Source: JBDLSY01 sp041170585
GTDB lineage: Bacteria; Pseudomonadota; Gammaproteobacteria; Burkholderiales; Burkholderiaceae_C
Assembly (NCBI GenBank): GCA_041170585.1
Contig: JBEDNN010000019.1
Coordinates: 1 to 35,786 of the forward strand
Direction: 5' to 3'
DNA length: 35,786 bases
Below, piece after piece: positions 8,233-15,458 of the stretch. Position numbers and translations under genes: made by a program. Each line of letters opens with the position of its first letter. Within the stretch, counting starts at the first letter, position 1. Below the pieces are notes generated by a model. That model was given only the letters and a program-made list of their open reading frames with translations. It had not been told where the DNA came from and searched no databases.

Positions 8233-9048
8233 ATGGCACGGTGGGCGATTGGTGATGTACAAGGCTGTTTAGACGCATTAAAACGTTTGATTGCATCTAT
8301 TCAGGCGATAGACACAATGCCTATATTTTATTTTTGTGGTGATTTAGTCAATCGTGGTGAAGATTCATTGGGAACGCTTGAGTTGATTCAATCATTAGGT
8401 TCATCAGCCTATGCAGTACTAGGCAACCATGATTTATTTGCTTTGGCTTGTGCTGCTGGTTTTAAACGCCCTAAAACAGATGATACCTTTGATGCACTGC
8501 TTGCTGCACCCAATCAATGGGTAGACTGGCTACGGCGACAACCACTGGCATTAGACATTAACCAACAATTTTTACTGACACACGCAGGCGTTTGGCCACG
8601 CTGGACGGTTCAAAAAACCATGCAACTGGCTCAAGCGGTTGAACAATCATTACAAGCAGATAACTGGCAACAACAACTTGAACAATTATGGCAAGGACAG
8701 ATTAGACACGATTCAAATGAACTAAATTCATTAAACCAACAACGCTTTACGATTAATGCACTAATGCGAATGCGTTTTATTGCACCTGATGGAGGTTTAG
8801 ACTTTGCAATTAAAACACCACCTAACACACCACCAAACGGCTATATACCTTGGTTTGAAAGCACAAGCCATAGCATGAAAGAACGTATTTTATTATTTGG
8901 CCATTGGTCTGCATTGGGTTTACGCAATGAATCCCGTTGGATTGCCTTAGACTCGGGCTGTGTTTGGGGCGGTATGTTGTCAGCCGTTGAATTGTGTTTA
9001 AACCAACAATCGCGACGCATCATACAAGTGAGTGCAAAAGCACTTTAG
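8233..9048 (+). CDS. apaH: Diadenosine tetraphosphatase ApaH (symmetrical)
   Basis: ApaH splits Ap4A to two ADP and also removes Np4N caps from RNA. The 271-residue protein shows the calcineurin-type metallophosphatase motifs in order: GDVQG at 7-11, GDLVNRG at 36-42, GNHD at 64-67 and THAGVWP near 120. Length matches the family. AAAGG about 8 bases before ATG 8233 serves as ribosome site. The usual E. coli partners (ksgA, apaG) are absent. It converges on the AI-2E-family gene with an 11-bp gap and no terminator. Confidence 0.96.
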   Translation: MARWAIGDVQGCLDALKRLIASIQAIDTMPIFYFCGDLVNRGEDSLGTLELIQSLGSSAYAVLGNHDLFALACAAGFKRPKTDDTFDALLAAPNQWVDWLRRQPLALDINQQFLLTHAGVWPRWTVQKTMQLAQAVEQSLQADNWQQQLEQLWQGQIRHDSNELNSLNQQRFTINALMRMRFIAPDGGLDFAIKTPPNTPPNGYIPWFESTSHSMKERILLFGHWSALGLRNESRWIALDSGCVWGGMLSAVELCLNQQSRRIIQVSAKAL

Positions 9049-9059
9049 AAGACAGATAT

Positions 9060-10106
9060 TTACACCAAAGATTTATCCATTAATTCTTTTTTAAGATAGG
9101 CATAAAATACAGGGGCGGCAACCACACCGGGTAAACCAAATATTGCTTCCATTAATAAAATAGCACACAGCATTTCCCATGCTTTAGTTTTAATTTGTGC
9201 ACCAATAATTTTGGCATTTAAAAAATATTCTAATTTATGAATCACAATCATAAATAATAAAGATCCTAAAGCTACAGGCAATGAAATAGACAAACCAACC
9301 AATAAAACCGCGGTATTAGACACAATATTGCCTGCAACAGGAATAAGCCCAGCAAAAAATGTTAAGACAATCAAAGTTTTAGTTAAAGGCAACGTAATAC
9401 CTAACAGAGGCAATAAAACCAATAAATACAAGGCTGTAAATGCCGTATTAATTAATGTAATATACAGTTGTGCAAAGACCGCTTTTTGAAACACCCAATC
9501 TAAATTACCAACCCGTTGTGATAAAGCCAGTACCAATGGGCGTGGTGTAAGCGTAGCAGTATTTTTTTGAAAAGCAACCATCGCACCAATTGCAGTACCT
9601 AACAACCATTGCACCGTAATATGTCCTACATCTTGACCCAACGACTTAGCTTCAGCAATATGGCGACCTATCCAATCTGTGGCAATTATTTTAAGCTCAT
9701 CAATGCCTTGTGGTAAATAATCTACTAACCAAGCAGGCAATTGCCGACGGGATTGCTCTAATATATTAAGTACCTTTTGTAATAAAACTGACATACTGCC
9801 TGCATCGCTTTTAAAAAAAGCAATCGTCCAAAACACACTACCTGATACTATGAGTGTAATAATTAGCAATAATAAAAATACAGCAATACTACGTGCTTGC
9901 TTACTGTTTGTCTTAGCATTAATAAAACCTGCTAACACATGAGTTAAAGCGTAAATAAGCAAACCTGAAAATAACGCCACAATTAATCCAAACTTTAAAA
10001 CACAAAATAAACTCAAGGCAGCAAAGCCGTAAGATACCCACTCTAAGGTTGTAGTAACAGGGCGTACGGGCAATGTTGCTAGTGGTTTTATAGTCAAATG
10101 TGTCAT
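9060..10106 (-). CDS. AI-2E family (PF01594) membrane protein
   Basis: A 348-residue inner-membrane protein with about seven or eight hydrophobic segments: two at about 25-62, one at 75-98, one near 165-185, and a cluster at 205-335. The soluble stretch between segments three and four (about 105-165) is typical of this family. The family includes TqsA (AI-2 export) and sodium/proton antiporter-like members, so the transported substrate cannot be assigned from sequence. It lies 125 bp downstream of etfB on the same strand, in the position where etfA would be expected. Confidence 0.8.
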   Translation of the reverse strand: MTHLTIKPLATLPVRPVTTTLEWVSYGFAALSLFCVLKFGLIVALFSGLLIYALTHVLAGFINAKTNSKQARSIAVFLLLLIITLIVSGSVFWTIAFFKSDAGSMSVLLQKVLNILEQSRRQLPAWLVDYLPQGIDELKIIATDWIGRHIAEAKSLGQDVGHITVQWLLGTAIGAMVAFQKNTATLTPRPLVLALSQRVGNLDWVFQKAVFAQLYITLINTAFTALYLLVLLPLLGITLPLTKTLIVLTFFAGLIPVAGNIVSNTAVLLVGLSISLPVALGSLLFMIVIHKLEYFLNAKIIGAQIKTKAWEMLCAILLMEAIFGLPGVVAAPVFYAYLKKELMDKSLV

Positions 10107-10231
10107 AGTATGTTTTTTTGCTACTTACTTAATGATAGTTGTAGTTAATAATGTAATTTAACAAATTCATAACTTGATGGGTTGATAGGTTGATAATTTA
10201 ACTTAATTACCTAATTAAATAGCTTTAATTA

Positions 10232-10981
10232 TTACAGTACTTTAGCTTCATTTTTAAGCTTATCAATTAAAGTAGCAACATCAGGAACTTTGATACCGGC
10301 TTTTCGTACAGGAGGCTCACTTACTTTTAAAATTGTTAGGCGAGGTGTTGTATCAACGTTTAACTCACTGGGCTTCATAATATGAATAGTCTTCTTTTTT
10401 GCCTTCATAATATTAGGCAAAGTAATAAAGCGGGGTTCATTTAAACGTAAATCTGTCGTAATGACTGCGGGTAACGGCATACGAATAGTTTCTAAACCAC
10501 CATCAATTTCACGCACTACAACGGCCTGATTGTCTTCAATAGTCAGTTTGCTGGCAAACGTAGCTTGTGGCCAATTAAGTAGTGCAGCCAGCATCTGCCC
10601 TGTTTGGTTACTGTCATCATCAATGGCTTGTTTACCTAAAATAACCAGTTGGGGCTGCTCAATATCACACAATGCTTTTAATAGTTTTGCAACGGCAAGC
10701 GGTTGTAAATCAACCGAATCTTCTACCAAAATAGCACGGTCAGCACCAATTGCCAAGGCACTACGCAAAGTATCTTGGCATTGCGATACACCGCAAGAAA
10801 CTGCCACAATTTCAGTTGCAATGCCTTGTTCACGCAAACGCGTAGCTTCTTCAATCGCAATTTCATCAAAAGGATTCATAGACATTTTTACATTAGCAAT
10901 ATCAACAGCACTTTGGTCTGCTTTAACACGCACTTTTACGTTGTAATCAACCACACGTTTAACAGGCACTAAAATTTTCAT
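10232..10981 (-). CDS. etfB: Electron transfer flavoprotein beta subunit
   Basis: EtfB pairs with EtfA to carry electrons from acyl-CoA and related dehydrogenases to ETF-quinone oxidoreductase. The 249-residue protein has the family opening MKILVPVKRVVDYNVKVRV, the AMP-binding region (ILGKQAIDDDSNQTGQ) and the signature segment VREIDGGLETIRMPLPAVIT with LRLNEPRF. TGTGGAGTT just upstream gives a good ribosome site for ATG 10981. The partner gene etfA, normally immediately downstream, is missing from the window. The likely electron acceptor, ETF-QO, is encoded at 29426-31090. Confidence 0.95.
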   Translation of the reverse strand: MKILVPVKRVVDYNVKVRVKADQSAVDIANVKMSMNPFDEIAIEEATRLREQGIATEIVAVSCGVSQCQDTLRSALAIGADRAILVEDSVDLQPLAVAKLLKALCDIEQPQLVILGKQAIDDDSNQTGQMLAALLNWPQATFASKLTIEDNQAVVVREIDGGLETIRMPLPAVITTDLRLNEPRFITLPNIMKAKKKTIHIMKPSELNVDTTPRLTILKVSEPPVRKAGIKVPDVATLIDKLKNEAKVL

Positions 10982-11031
10982 AGCAACTCCACAATATTAA
11001 ATGAGTAAATTATATAAATTAAAAATAGTTA

Positions 11032-11619
11032 TTAAAAATCAACACCTTTTTTTAACAGCTCTTCAATAGCCACCTTTGATTGACCATAATTAACATATTT
11101 TTTGTCTTCATGATAACTAGAGTAATCTCTTTTTAAATGCACTGTTTTTTTTGAAGCAATTTCCGGACTCACATAATATTCGCTTGAATTGTTTTGAACA
11201 GTGCCACGAAATATCCTTTTAGTTAATACTCCTTTAACAGTAAACCACTCTTCATCGAAGGTAGCTTTACTCAGCTTATTTACTGAATCTGGGAGAGAAG
11301 TAATTCGTCTTAACACTGCATTAAATGATAAATAGCCTGTTTTTGAATCAAATGTACCATTTTTAATAACAGCTCTTGGTGGGTCACCTTGTAAGCCTGC
11401 CATTGATATAAATATACCAAACACACAAGCATCTGAACGCCATAATTCAATTGATTCACCGTATTGGTGTTCCTCAGTGTAACGAAAATGTTCAAATTCA
11501 CCCATCCACGTAACAGGCGAAGTTGGTAGCAGTTTACCCATGCAGTCAGCCGCGTAACTGATATTAAAAACCCCGATAGCGGCTAAACACAATAACTGCT
11601 TTAATTTATTCTTAAACAT
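11032..11619 (-). CDS. Secreted protein of unknown function
   Basis: I do not recognise this 195-residue protein. It opens with a clear signal peptide (MFKNKLKQLLCLAAIGVF, cleavage likely after SYA near residue 23), so it is exported. The mature part holds two cysteines (in ADCMGK and SDACVFG) that could form a disulfide, aromatic-rich strands (MGEFEHFRYTEEHQYGES) and no lipobox. The C-terminal third is Lys/Tyr-rich. It is 50 bp upstream of etfB on the same strand and may share transcription, but nothing links it to electron transfer. Confidence 0.65.
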   Translation of the reverse strand: MFKNKLKQLLCLAAIGVFNISYAADCMGKLLPTSPVTWMGEFEHFRYTEEHQYGESIELWRSDACVFGIFISMAGLQGDPPRAVIKNGTFDSKTGYLSFNAVLRRITSLPDSVNKLSKATFDEEWFTVKGVLTKRIFRGTVQNNSSEYYVSPEIASKKTVHLKRDYSSYHEDKKYVNYGQSKVAIEELLKKGVDF

Positions 11620-11700
11620 ACTTTCCTTAGTATTTATTTAAATATTTATTTATCGTATTTATCATTAAAGGTATTTAAAAATTATTTCAAAACAAAAAAA

Positions 11701-11720
11701 TATTAACTATTAACTATTAA
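11701..11720. repeat. 7-bp tandem repeat (TATTAAC), about three copies
   Basis: TATTAAC units at 11701, 11708 and a partial third sit directly beyond the stop codon of the prmC remnant. This is a small member of the window-wide set of short tandem arrays. Confidence 0.6.
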
Positions 11721-11732
11721 TAATATATTTTA

Positions 11733-11984
11733 CTATTTATAAGCAATCAACATTCTTTCGTGGCCCAATTGACCATGTATACCCACATAAAAGCCTTGCT
11801 TTATGCGTTGATACCCTGTATCGTGTAGCAAATCACTAATCGCACTTGCTTGCTGCCAACCGTGTTCTAATAATAAACACCCCGTAGCTTTTAGTAATGG
11901 CAAGGCTTGTACTGTAATAGTACGGTAATGGCTTAAACCATTTGAATAGTCAGTTAAGGCATTAGTGGGTTCACAGATGTATAA
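11733..11984 (-). pseudogene. prmC: Truncated prmC (C-terminal remnant of release-factor glutamine methyltransferase)
   Basis: The minus strand from about 11984 to TAG 11735-11733 encodes roughly 83 residues that match the end of PrmC/HemK: EPTNAL, then NGLSHYRTITVQALPLLK, then LLLEHGWQQ and LGHERML. In intact proteins this follows the NPPY catalytic motif and the VRFEP segment; here only ICEP is left and everything upstream is replaced by AT-rich sequence and the divergent HIT gene. About 200 N-terminal residues, including the SAM-binding and NPPY motifs, are gone, and there is no suitable start codon. PrmC methylates the GGQ motif of release factors, so an intact copy should exist elsewhere. 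The remaining frame has no stops, suggesting recent loss. Confidence 0.85.
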
Positions 11985-12030
11985 ATTTAATATTAATAAC
12001 TTAATATTAATAATTTAATAACCTAATATT

Positions 12031-12471
12031 ATGTCTAATTTAGTATGCCCTTTATGCGTTAATTTATCAATTGACGATAATATTATTTTTGCAAATGATA
12101 TTTATCGTATTGTTTGGGGCAATGAAGCCAATTATCCGTGCTTTATACGCGTTGTTTGGCAGCAACACGTGGTTGAAATGACCGATTTATCCTTGGAGCA
12201 ACAACATATTTTATTACAGGCAGTGTTACTGGTAGAACGTATTTTGCGTAATACGCTACAACCCACACCTGATAAAATTAATTTAATGAGTTTAGGCAAC
12301 CAAGTCCCACACTTACATTGGCATATTGTGCCGCGATACTGCTTAGATGCACATTGGCCTAACAGTCCTTTGGGTGTTGTTAGCCGTCAAACAGATGCTC
12401 AATTGATAACACAGATGTATGCACAACGTAATGCAGTCGCACACAATATTCTCTCGGTATTTACAACATGA
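12031..12471 (+). CDS. HIT-family nucleotide hydrolase/transferase
   Basis: A 146-residue histidine-triad protein with the motif HLHWHIVPR, His94, His96 and His98 being the triad. A CPLC pair near the N-terminus (Cys6, Cys9) may bind zinc, as in some HIT proteins. The family hydrolyses nucleoside phosphoramidates, dinucleoside polyphosphates or adenylylated compounds; the exact substrate is unclear. Its last four bases overlap the start of the YeeE transporter gene (ATGA), so the two are almost certainly co-translated. ATG 12031 has no clear Shine-Dalgarno site. Confidence 0.88.
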   Translation: MSNLVCPLCVNLSIDDNIIFANDIYRIVWGNEANYPCFIRVVWQQHVVEMTDLSLEQQHILLQAVLLVERILRNTLQPTPDKINLMSLGNQVPHLHWHIVPRYCLDAHWPNSPLGVVSRQTDAQLITQMYAQRNAVAHNILSVFTT

Positions 12472-13580
12472 ATATTACTCAACACATTAATTTAGTATTG
12501 GGTTTAGCTTTATTATTAGGGTTTATTTTAGGCGGGCTTATGCAAGTAACTCATTTTTGTACAATGGGTGCAGTGGCTGATATTGTATTATTTAAAAGCT
12601 TTCAACGTGCTAAATTATTTGCACTTACGCTGGCGGTAGCATTAATCGGCACACAAACTTCAGTGCTTTTAAAGTGGATTAATGTTAATCATACAGTCTA
12701 TGATAGTGACCAGTTACTGTGGTTATCGCACAGTTTGGGTGGGCTTTGTTTTGGTAGCGGTATGGTACTGGCAGGTGGCTGCGTTAGCAAAAATTTATTG
12801 CGTCTTGGTACGGGCAGTTTAAAAGCTTTAACCGTTTTAACTGTAGTTGCATTAAGTGCTGCTATGACTATACGCGGTATTTTTAGTCCATTAAGAACCA
12901 ATGGTTTAGATTTGTTTTTGCTTCAAATACCGAACACACTTCAACAATATTTTATTAATGGTTTTAATAATAGTTTTAATACTTATTTAAACACTTATTT
13001 TATTAAACTCGATATTGCACTTTTTATTGTCAGTTTAACCATTGGGCTGGGTTTAATTTTATGGTCTGTATCAAAACGTGACGAGCGAACATTTAAACAC
13101 TGTGGTGCAGGTTTAGCAATAGGTAGTTTAGTTGTAATGGGGTGGGTACTAAGTGGTGTATTGGCTTATGTACCAGAACACCCTGACACCTTGCAAGAAG
13201 CTTTTTTAAGTACTGTTTCTAATAAAATGGAAAATATACTGCCTGTTGCGTCATTGGTATCGTGGTTAAACTATTTATTATTATTTAGTGATTCTAGTCA
13301 AGCAATGACACTGGCAATGGCTATTAGCCTAGGTATGGTGTTAGGTTCGGCAGCTGTTTGTTTGTATCAGAAAAATTTTCACTGGCAAGGGTTTTCTGAC
13401 ACGCGTGATTGGGTTCATCATACTTTAGGTGCTGGATTAATGGGCTTTGGTGGTGTATTAGCGATGGGCTGTTCTATTAGCCACGGGCTAGGTGGTTTAT
13501 CAGTATTATCGTTAAGTTCATTATTGACTTTTATAGCAATAATTTTAGGTGCAATATTTACACTTAAATACTTAGAGTAA
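12468..13580 (+). CDS. YeeE/YedE-family sulfur (thiosulfate) transporter
   Basis: A 370-residue polytopic inner-membrane protein of the YeeE/YedE family (PF04143), whose studied members import thiosulfate. It shows the two-fold repeated signature: GSGMVLAGGCVSKNLLRLG at about 97-115 and GFGGVLAMGCSISHGLGG near 326-343. Three cysteines align with those used for substrate passage in characterised YeeE: Cys31 (HFCTMG), Cys105 (AGGC) and Cys335 (AMGC). About nine to ten hydrophobic segments can be seen. An Asn/Phe-rich loop (NGFNNSFNTYLNTYF) lies mid-protein. It overlaps the HIT gene by 4 bp. Eleven bases after its stop a MITE-like element begins. Confidence 0.88.
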   Translation: MNITQHINLVLGLALLLGFILGGLMQVTHFCTMGAVADIVLFKSFQRAKLFALTLAVALIGTQTSVLLKWINVNHTVYDSDQLLWLSHSLGGLCFGSGMVLAGGCVSKNLLRLGTGSLKALTVLTVVALSAAMTIRGIFSPLRTNGLDLFLLQIPNTLQQYFINGFNNSFNTYLNTYFIKLDIALFIVSLTIGLGLILWSVSKRDERTFKHCGAGLAIGSLVVMGWVLSGVLAYVPEHPDTLQEAFLSTVSNKMENILPVASLVSWLNYLLLFSDSSQAMTLAMAISLGMVLGSAAVCLYQKNFHWQGFSDTRDWVHHTLGAGLMGFGGVLAMGCSISHGLGGLSVLSLSSLLTFIAIILGAIFTLKYLE

Positions 13581-13590
13581 TAAATAAAAT

Positions 13591-13704
13591 GGTAATGTTC
13601 AAATAGCACTGATACAAGAAATTTAATAATTAAGAAGTAATTAGTAAAATCACTAAGACAATACACCAATATAAATATTGTAAAAGTTAAAATTTAACAT
13701 TACC
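13591..13704. mobile_element. MITE-like element, copy A
   Basis: The 114-bp stretch is bounded by the inverted ends GGTAATGTT (13591-13599) and AACATTACC (13696-13704), which extend to AAAT/ATTT with one gap. Its left 75 bases align without gaps to a second copy at 19612-19686, with an identical 22-bp core at 13620-13641. Read on the minus strand, both copies give a shared peptide (FT-N/D-YFLIIK then SVL) leading to the end, as if derived from the 3' end of a transposase gene. Target duplications cannot be judged because flanks are simple A/T repeats. Confidence 0.7.
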
Positions 13705-13764
13705 AAAATAAATAAAATAAATAAAATAAATAAAATAAATAAAATAAATAAATAAATAAAATAA
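13705..13764. repeat. 9-bp A/T tandem array up to a ribosome site
   Basis: AAAATAAAT units repeat about six times directly after MITE-like copy A, ending in shorter AAAT repeats just before the AAAGGA ribosome site of the next gene. It forms most of that gene's 5' leader. Confidence 0.8.
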
Positions 13765-13773
13765 AGGAATTTT

Positions 13774-14670
13774 ATGAATATTTTACTGACGGGTGCAAAT
13801 GGTTTTATTGGAAAAATCGTTCATCAAGCACTTAGTTTGCAAGGACACACAGTCGTTCGGGCTGTAAGACGCCCTAATTTACCCAGTGATATAGCGGTTA
13901 ATTTTGAGCAGGACACAACCGCTGAAACGTGGATACCTCGTTTAAATAATATTGATGCCATTGTCAATACAGTCGGTATTATGGGTGGAACAGAGGCACA
14001 GATGATGGCTGTTCACTGCCATACACCCAGTGCCTTAGCACAAGCTGCCGCACAAAAAAATATTCAATATTATGTGCAGGTCTCTTCTTTAGGTGTCGAT
14101 AGTAACATCAATACTTTATATTTTCGCAGTAAATTAGCGGGTGAACAAGGCATTAGAAATGCTTTACCTAAAGCAGCCATTCTTCGTCCTTCAATGGTAT
14201 TTGGATTAGAAGGTGCTGGTAGTCAATTGTTTATTCAGCTAACACGCTTACCTATGATTATTTTGCCTCATGCAGGCAATATGAATATTCAACCTGTACA
14301 CGGTAGCGATATTGGGGCGGGTGTTGTGGCATTATTAACACAACAAACTAACCATGCTGATTTACCTGCACAAACAATTGCCGCTGTGGGTTTGGATACA
14401 GTGAGTATGGCTAATTATTTAAAATCTTTAGCGACACAGTTAAACCGTAAATCGCCATTACGTTTGAGTTGTGTATTGCCTATGCCGTTATCAATGGCTC
14501 AAACCAGTGCAAAACTAGCGTCTTTTTTACCACAACACTTATGGACGCCTGATACTTTAGCGATGTTGTGTGCTGGCAGTGCTGCTGATGTATCGCCTTT
14601 TACCCATTTATTGGGGCGTTCTCCTATCGCATTAAAAGATTTTGTAGCACAACCCACACTGACTAAATAA
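13774..14670 (+). CDS. NAD(P)-binding protein, NDUFA9-like atypical SDR
   Basis: A 298-residue Rossmann protein with the nucleotide-binding loop TGANGFIG at residues 6-13, the segment IDAIVNTVGIMGG, and YFRSKLAGE, in which the lysine sits where extended SDRs have YxxxK. This pattern is common in bacterial proteins annotated as complex I NDUFA9 family; they are probably reductases or isomerases, with uncertain substrate. AAAGGA eight bases before ATG 13774 supports this start. Its stop overlaps the start of xth by one base (TAATG), indicating translational coupling, though no functional link between the two is evident. Confidence 0.82.
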   Translation: MNILLTGANGFIGKIVHQALSLQGHTVVRAVRRPNLPSDIAVNFEQDTTAETWIPRLNNIDAIVNTVGIMGGTEAQMMAVHCHTPSALAQAAAQKNIQYYVQVSSLGVDSNINTLYFRSKLAGEQGIRNALPKAAILRPSMVFGLEGAGSQLFIQLTRLPMIILPHAGNMNIQPVHGSDIGAGVVALLTQQTNHADLPAQTIAAVGLDTVSMANYLKSLATQLNRKSPLRLSCVLPMPLSMAQTSAKLASFLPQHLWTPDTLAMLCAGSAADVSPFTHLLGRSPIALKDFVAQPTLTK

Positions 14671-15458
14671 TGACAATACTGGCTACATGGAACGTCAATT
14701 CATTAAAAGTACGCTTACCACAGGTATTAAACTGGCTACAAGTCAATCCTGTTGATGCACTGTGCTTGCAAGAGCTTAAATTAGTAGATTCACAGTTTCC
14801 AGTTGAAGCATTGCAGGCTATAGGTTATAACGCTGTATTTTTAGGGCAGAAAACGTATAATGGTGTGGCTATTTTGACTCCAAAGCATCAGCCTGCTGTG
14901 ATAGATATACAATATAACTTGCCTAATTTTGAAGATGAGCAGCGGCGTTTGATTGCTGCTACTTTAGGTGATGGTACGCGGGTTATCTGTGGGTATTTTC
15001 CAAACGGACAATCTGTTGGTAGTGATAAATATGTATATAAACTATCATGGTTAGACGCTTTAATTGTTTATGTGCAGGAGCAAATGAAACAGTATCCTTG
15101 TTTGGTGTTAGGCGGAGATTACAATATTGCACCACAAGACAACGATGTACACGACCCACAAGCATGGCAAGACCAAGTACATTGTTCTATTCCCGAGCGT
15201 CAGCGGTTTCAACAATTACTAAACTTAGGTTTAGTAGATGCTTACCGTTGTTTTGAACAAACCCCTAAAAGTTACAGTTGGTGGGATTATCGCCTGTTAG
15301 GGTTTCAAAAAAATAAAGGTTTACGCATAGACCATTGGTTAGTCAGTGAGGCTATGCGTAAAAATTTGGTAGCGTGTAGTATTGACCGTATGCCTAGAAA
15401 ACATGTTCAACCTAGTGACCATGCACCTGTTGTTGTTACGTTTAAATCTTACGTGTAA
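14670..15458 (+). CDS. xth: Exodeoxyribonuclease III (AP endonuclease)
   Basis: A metal-dependent 3'-5' exonuclease and AP endonuclease used in base excision repair. The 262-residue protein has the family motifs: TWNVNSLKVRL at the N-terminus, the metal-binding Glu35 in LCLQELK, GGDYNIAP near 148-155 (Asp/Asn of the active site), and the terminal SDHAPVV with Asp250 and His251. Length is typical. It overlaps the previous gene by 1 bp and its last 17 bases overlap the 3' end of murJ on the other strand, so no terminator separates the convergent genes. Confidence 0.95.
   Translation: MTILATWNVNSLKVRLPQVLNWLQVNPVDALCLQELKLVDSQFPVEALQAIGYNAVFLGQKTYNGVAILTPKHQPAVIDIQYNLPNFEDEQRRLIAATLGDGTRVICGYFPNGQSVGSDKYVYKLSWLDALIVYVQEQMKQYPCLVLGGDYNIAPQDNDVHDPQAWQDQVHCSIPERQRFQQLLNLGLVDAYRCFEQTPKSYSWWDYRLLGFQKNKGLRIDHWLVSEAMRKNLVACSIDRMPRKHVQPSDHAPVVVTFKSYV

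Noticed and set aside
12698..12901. Antisense ORFs inside conserved genes, here and in hisF, thrC, etfB and ruvB
   Set aside because: They lie wholly opposite well-recognised proteins, have no ribosome sites and show no family resemblance.
13418..13669. Minus-strand ORF overlapping the end of the YeeE gene
   Set aside because: Most of it is antisense to the well-supported transporter; only its first residues, inside the MITE-like element, are of interest.
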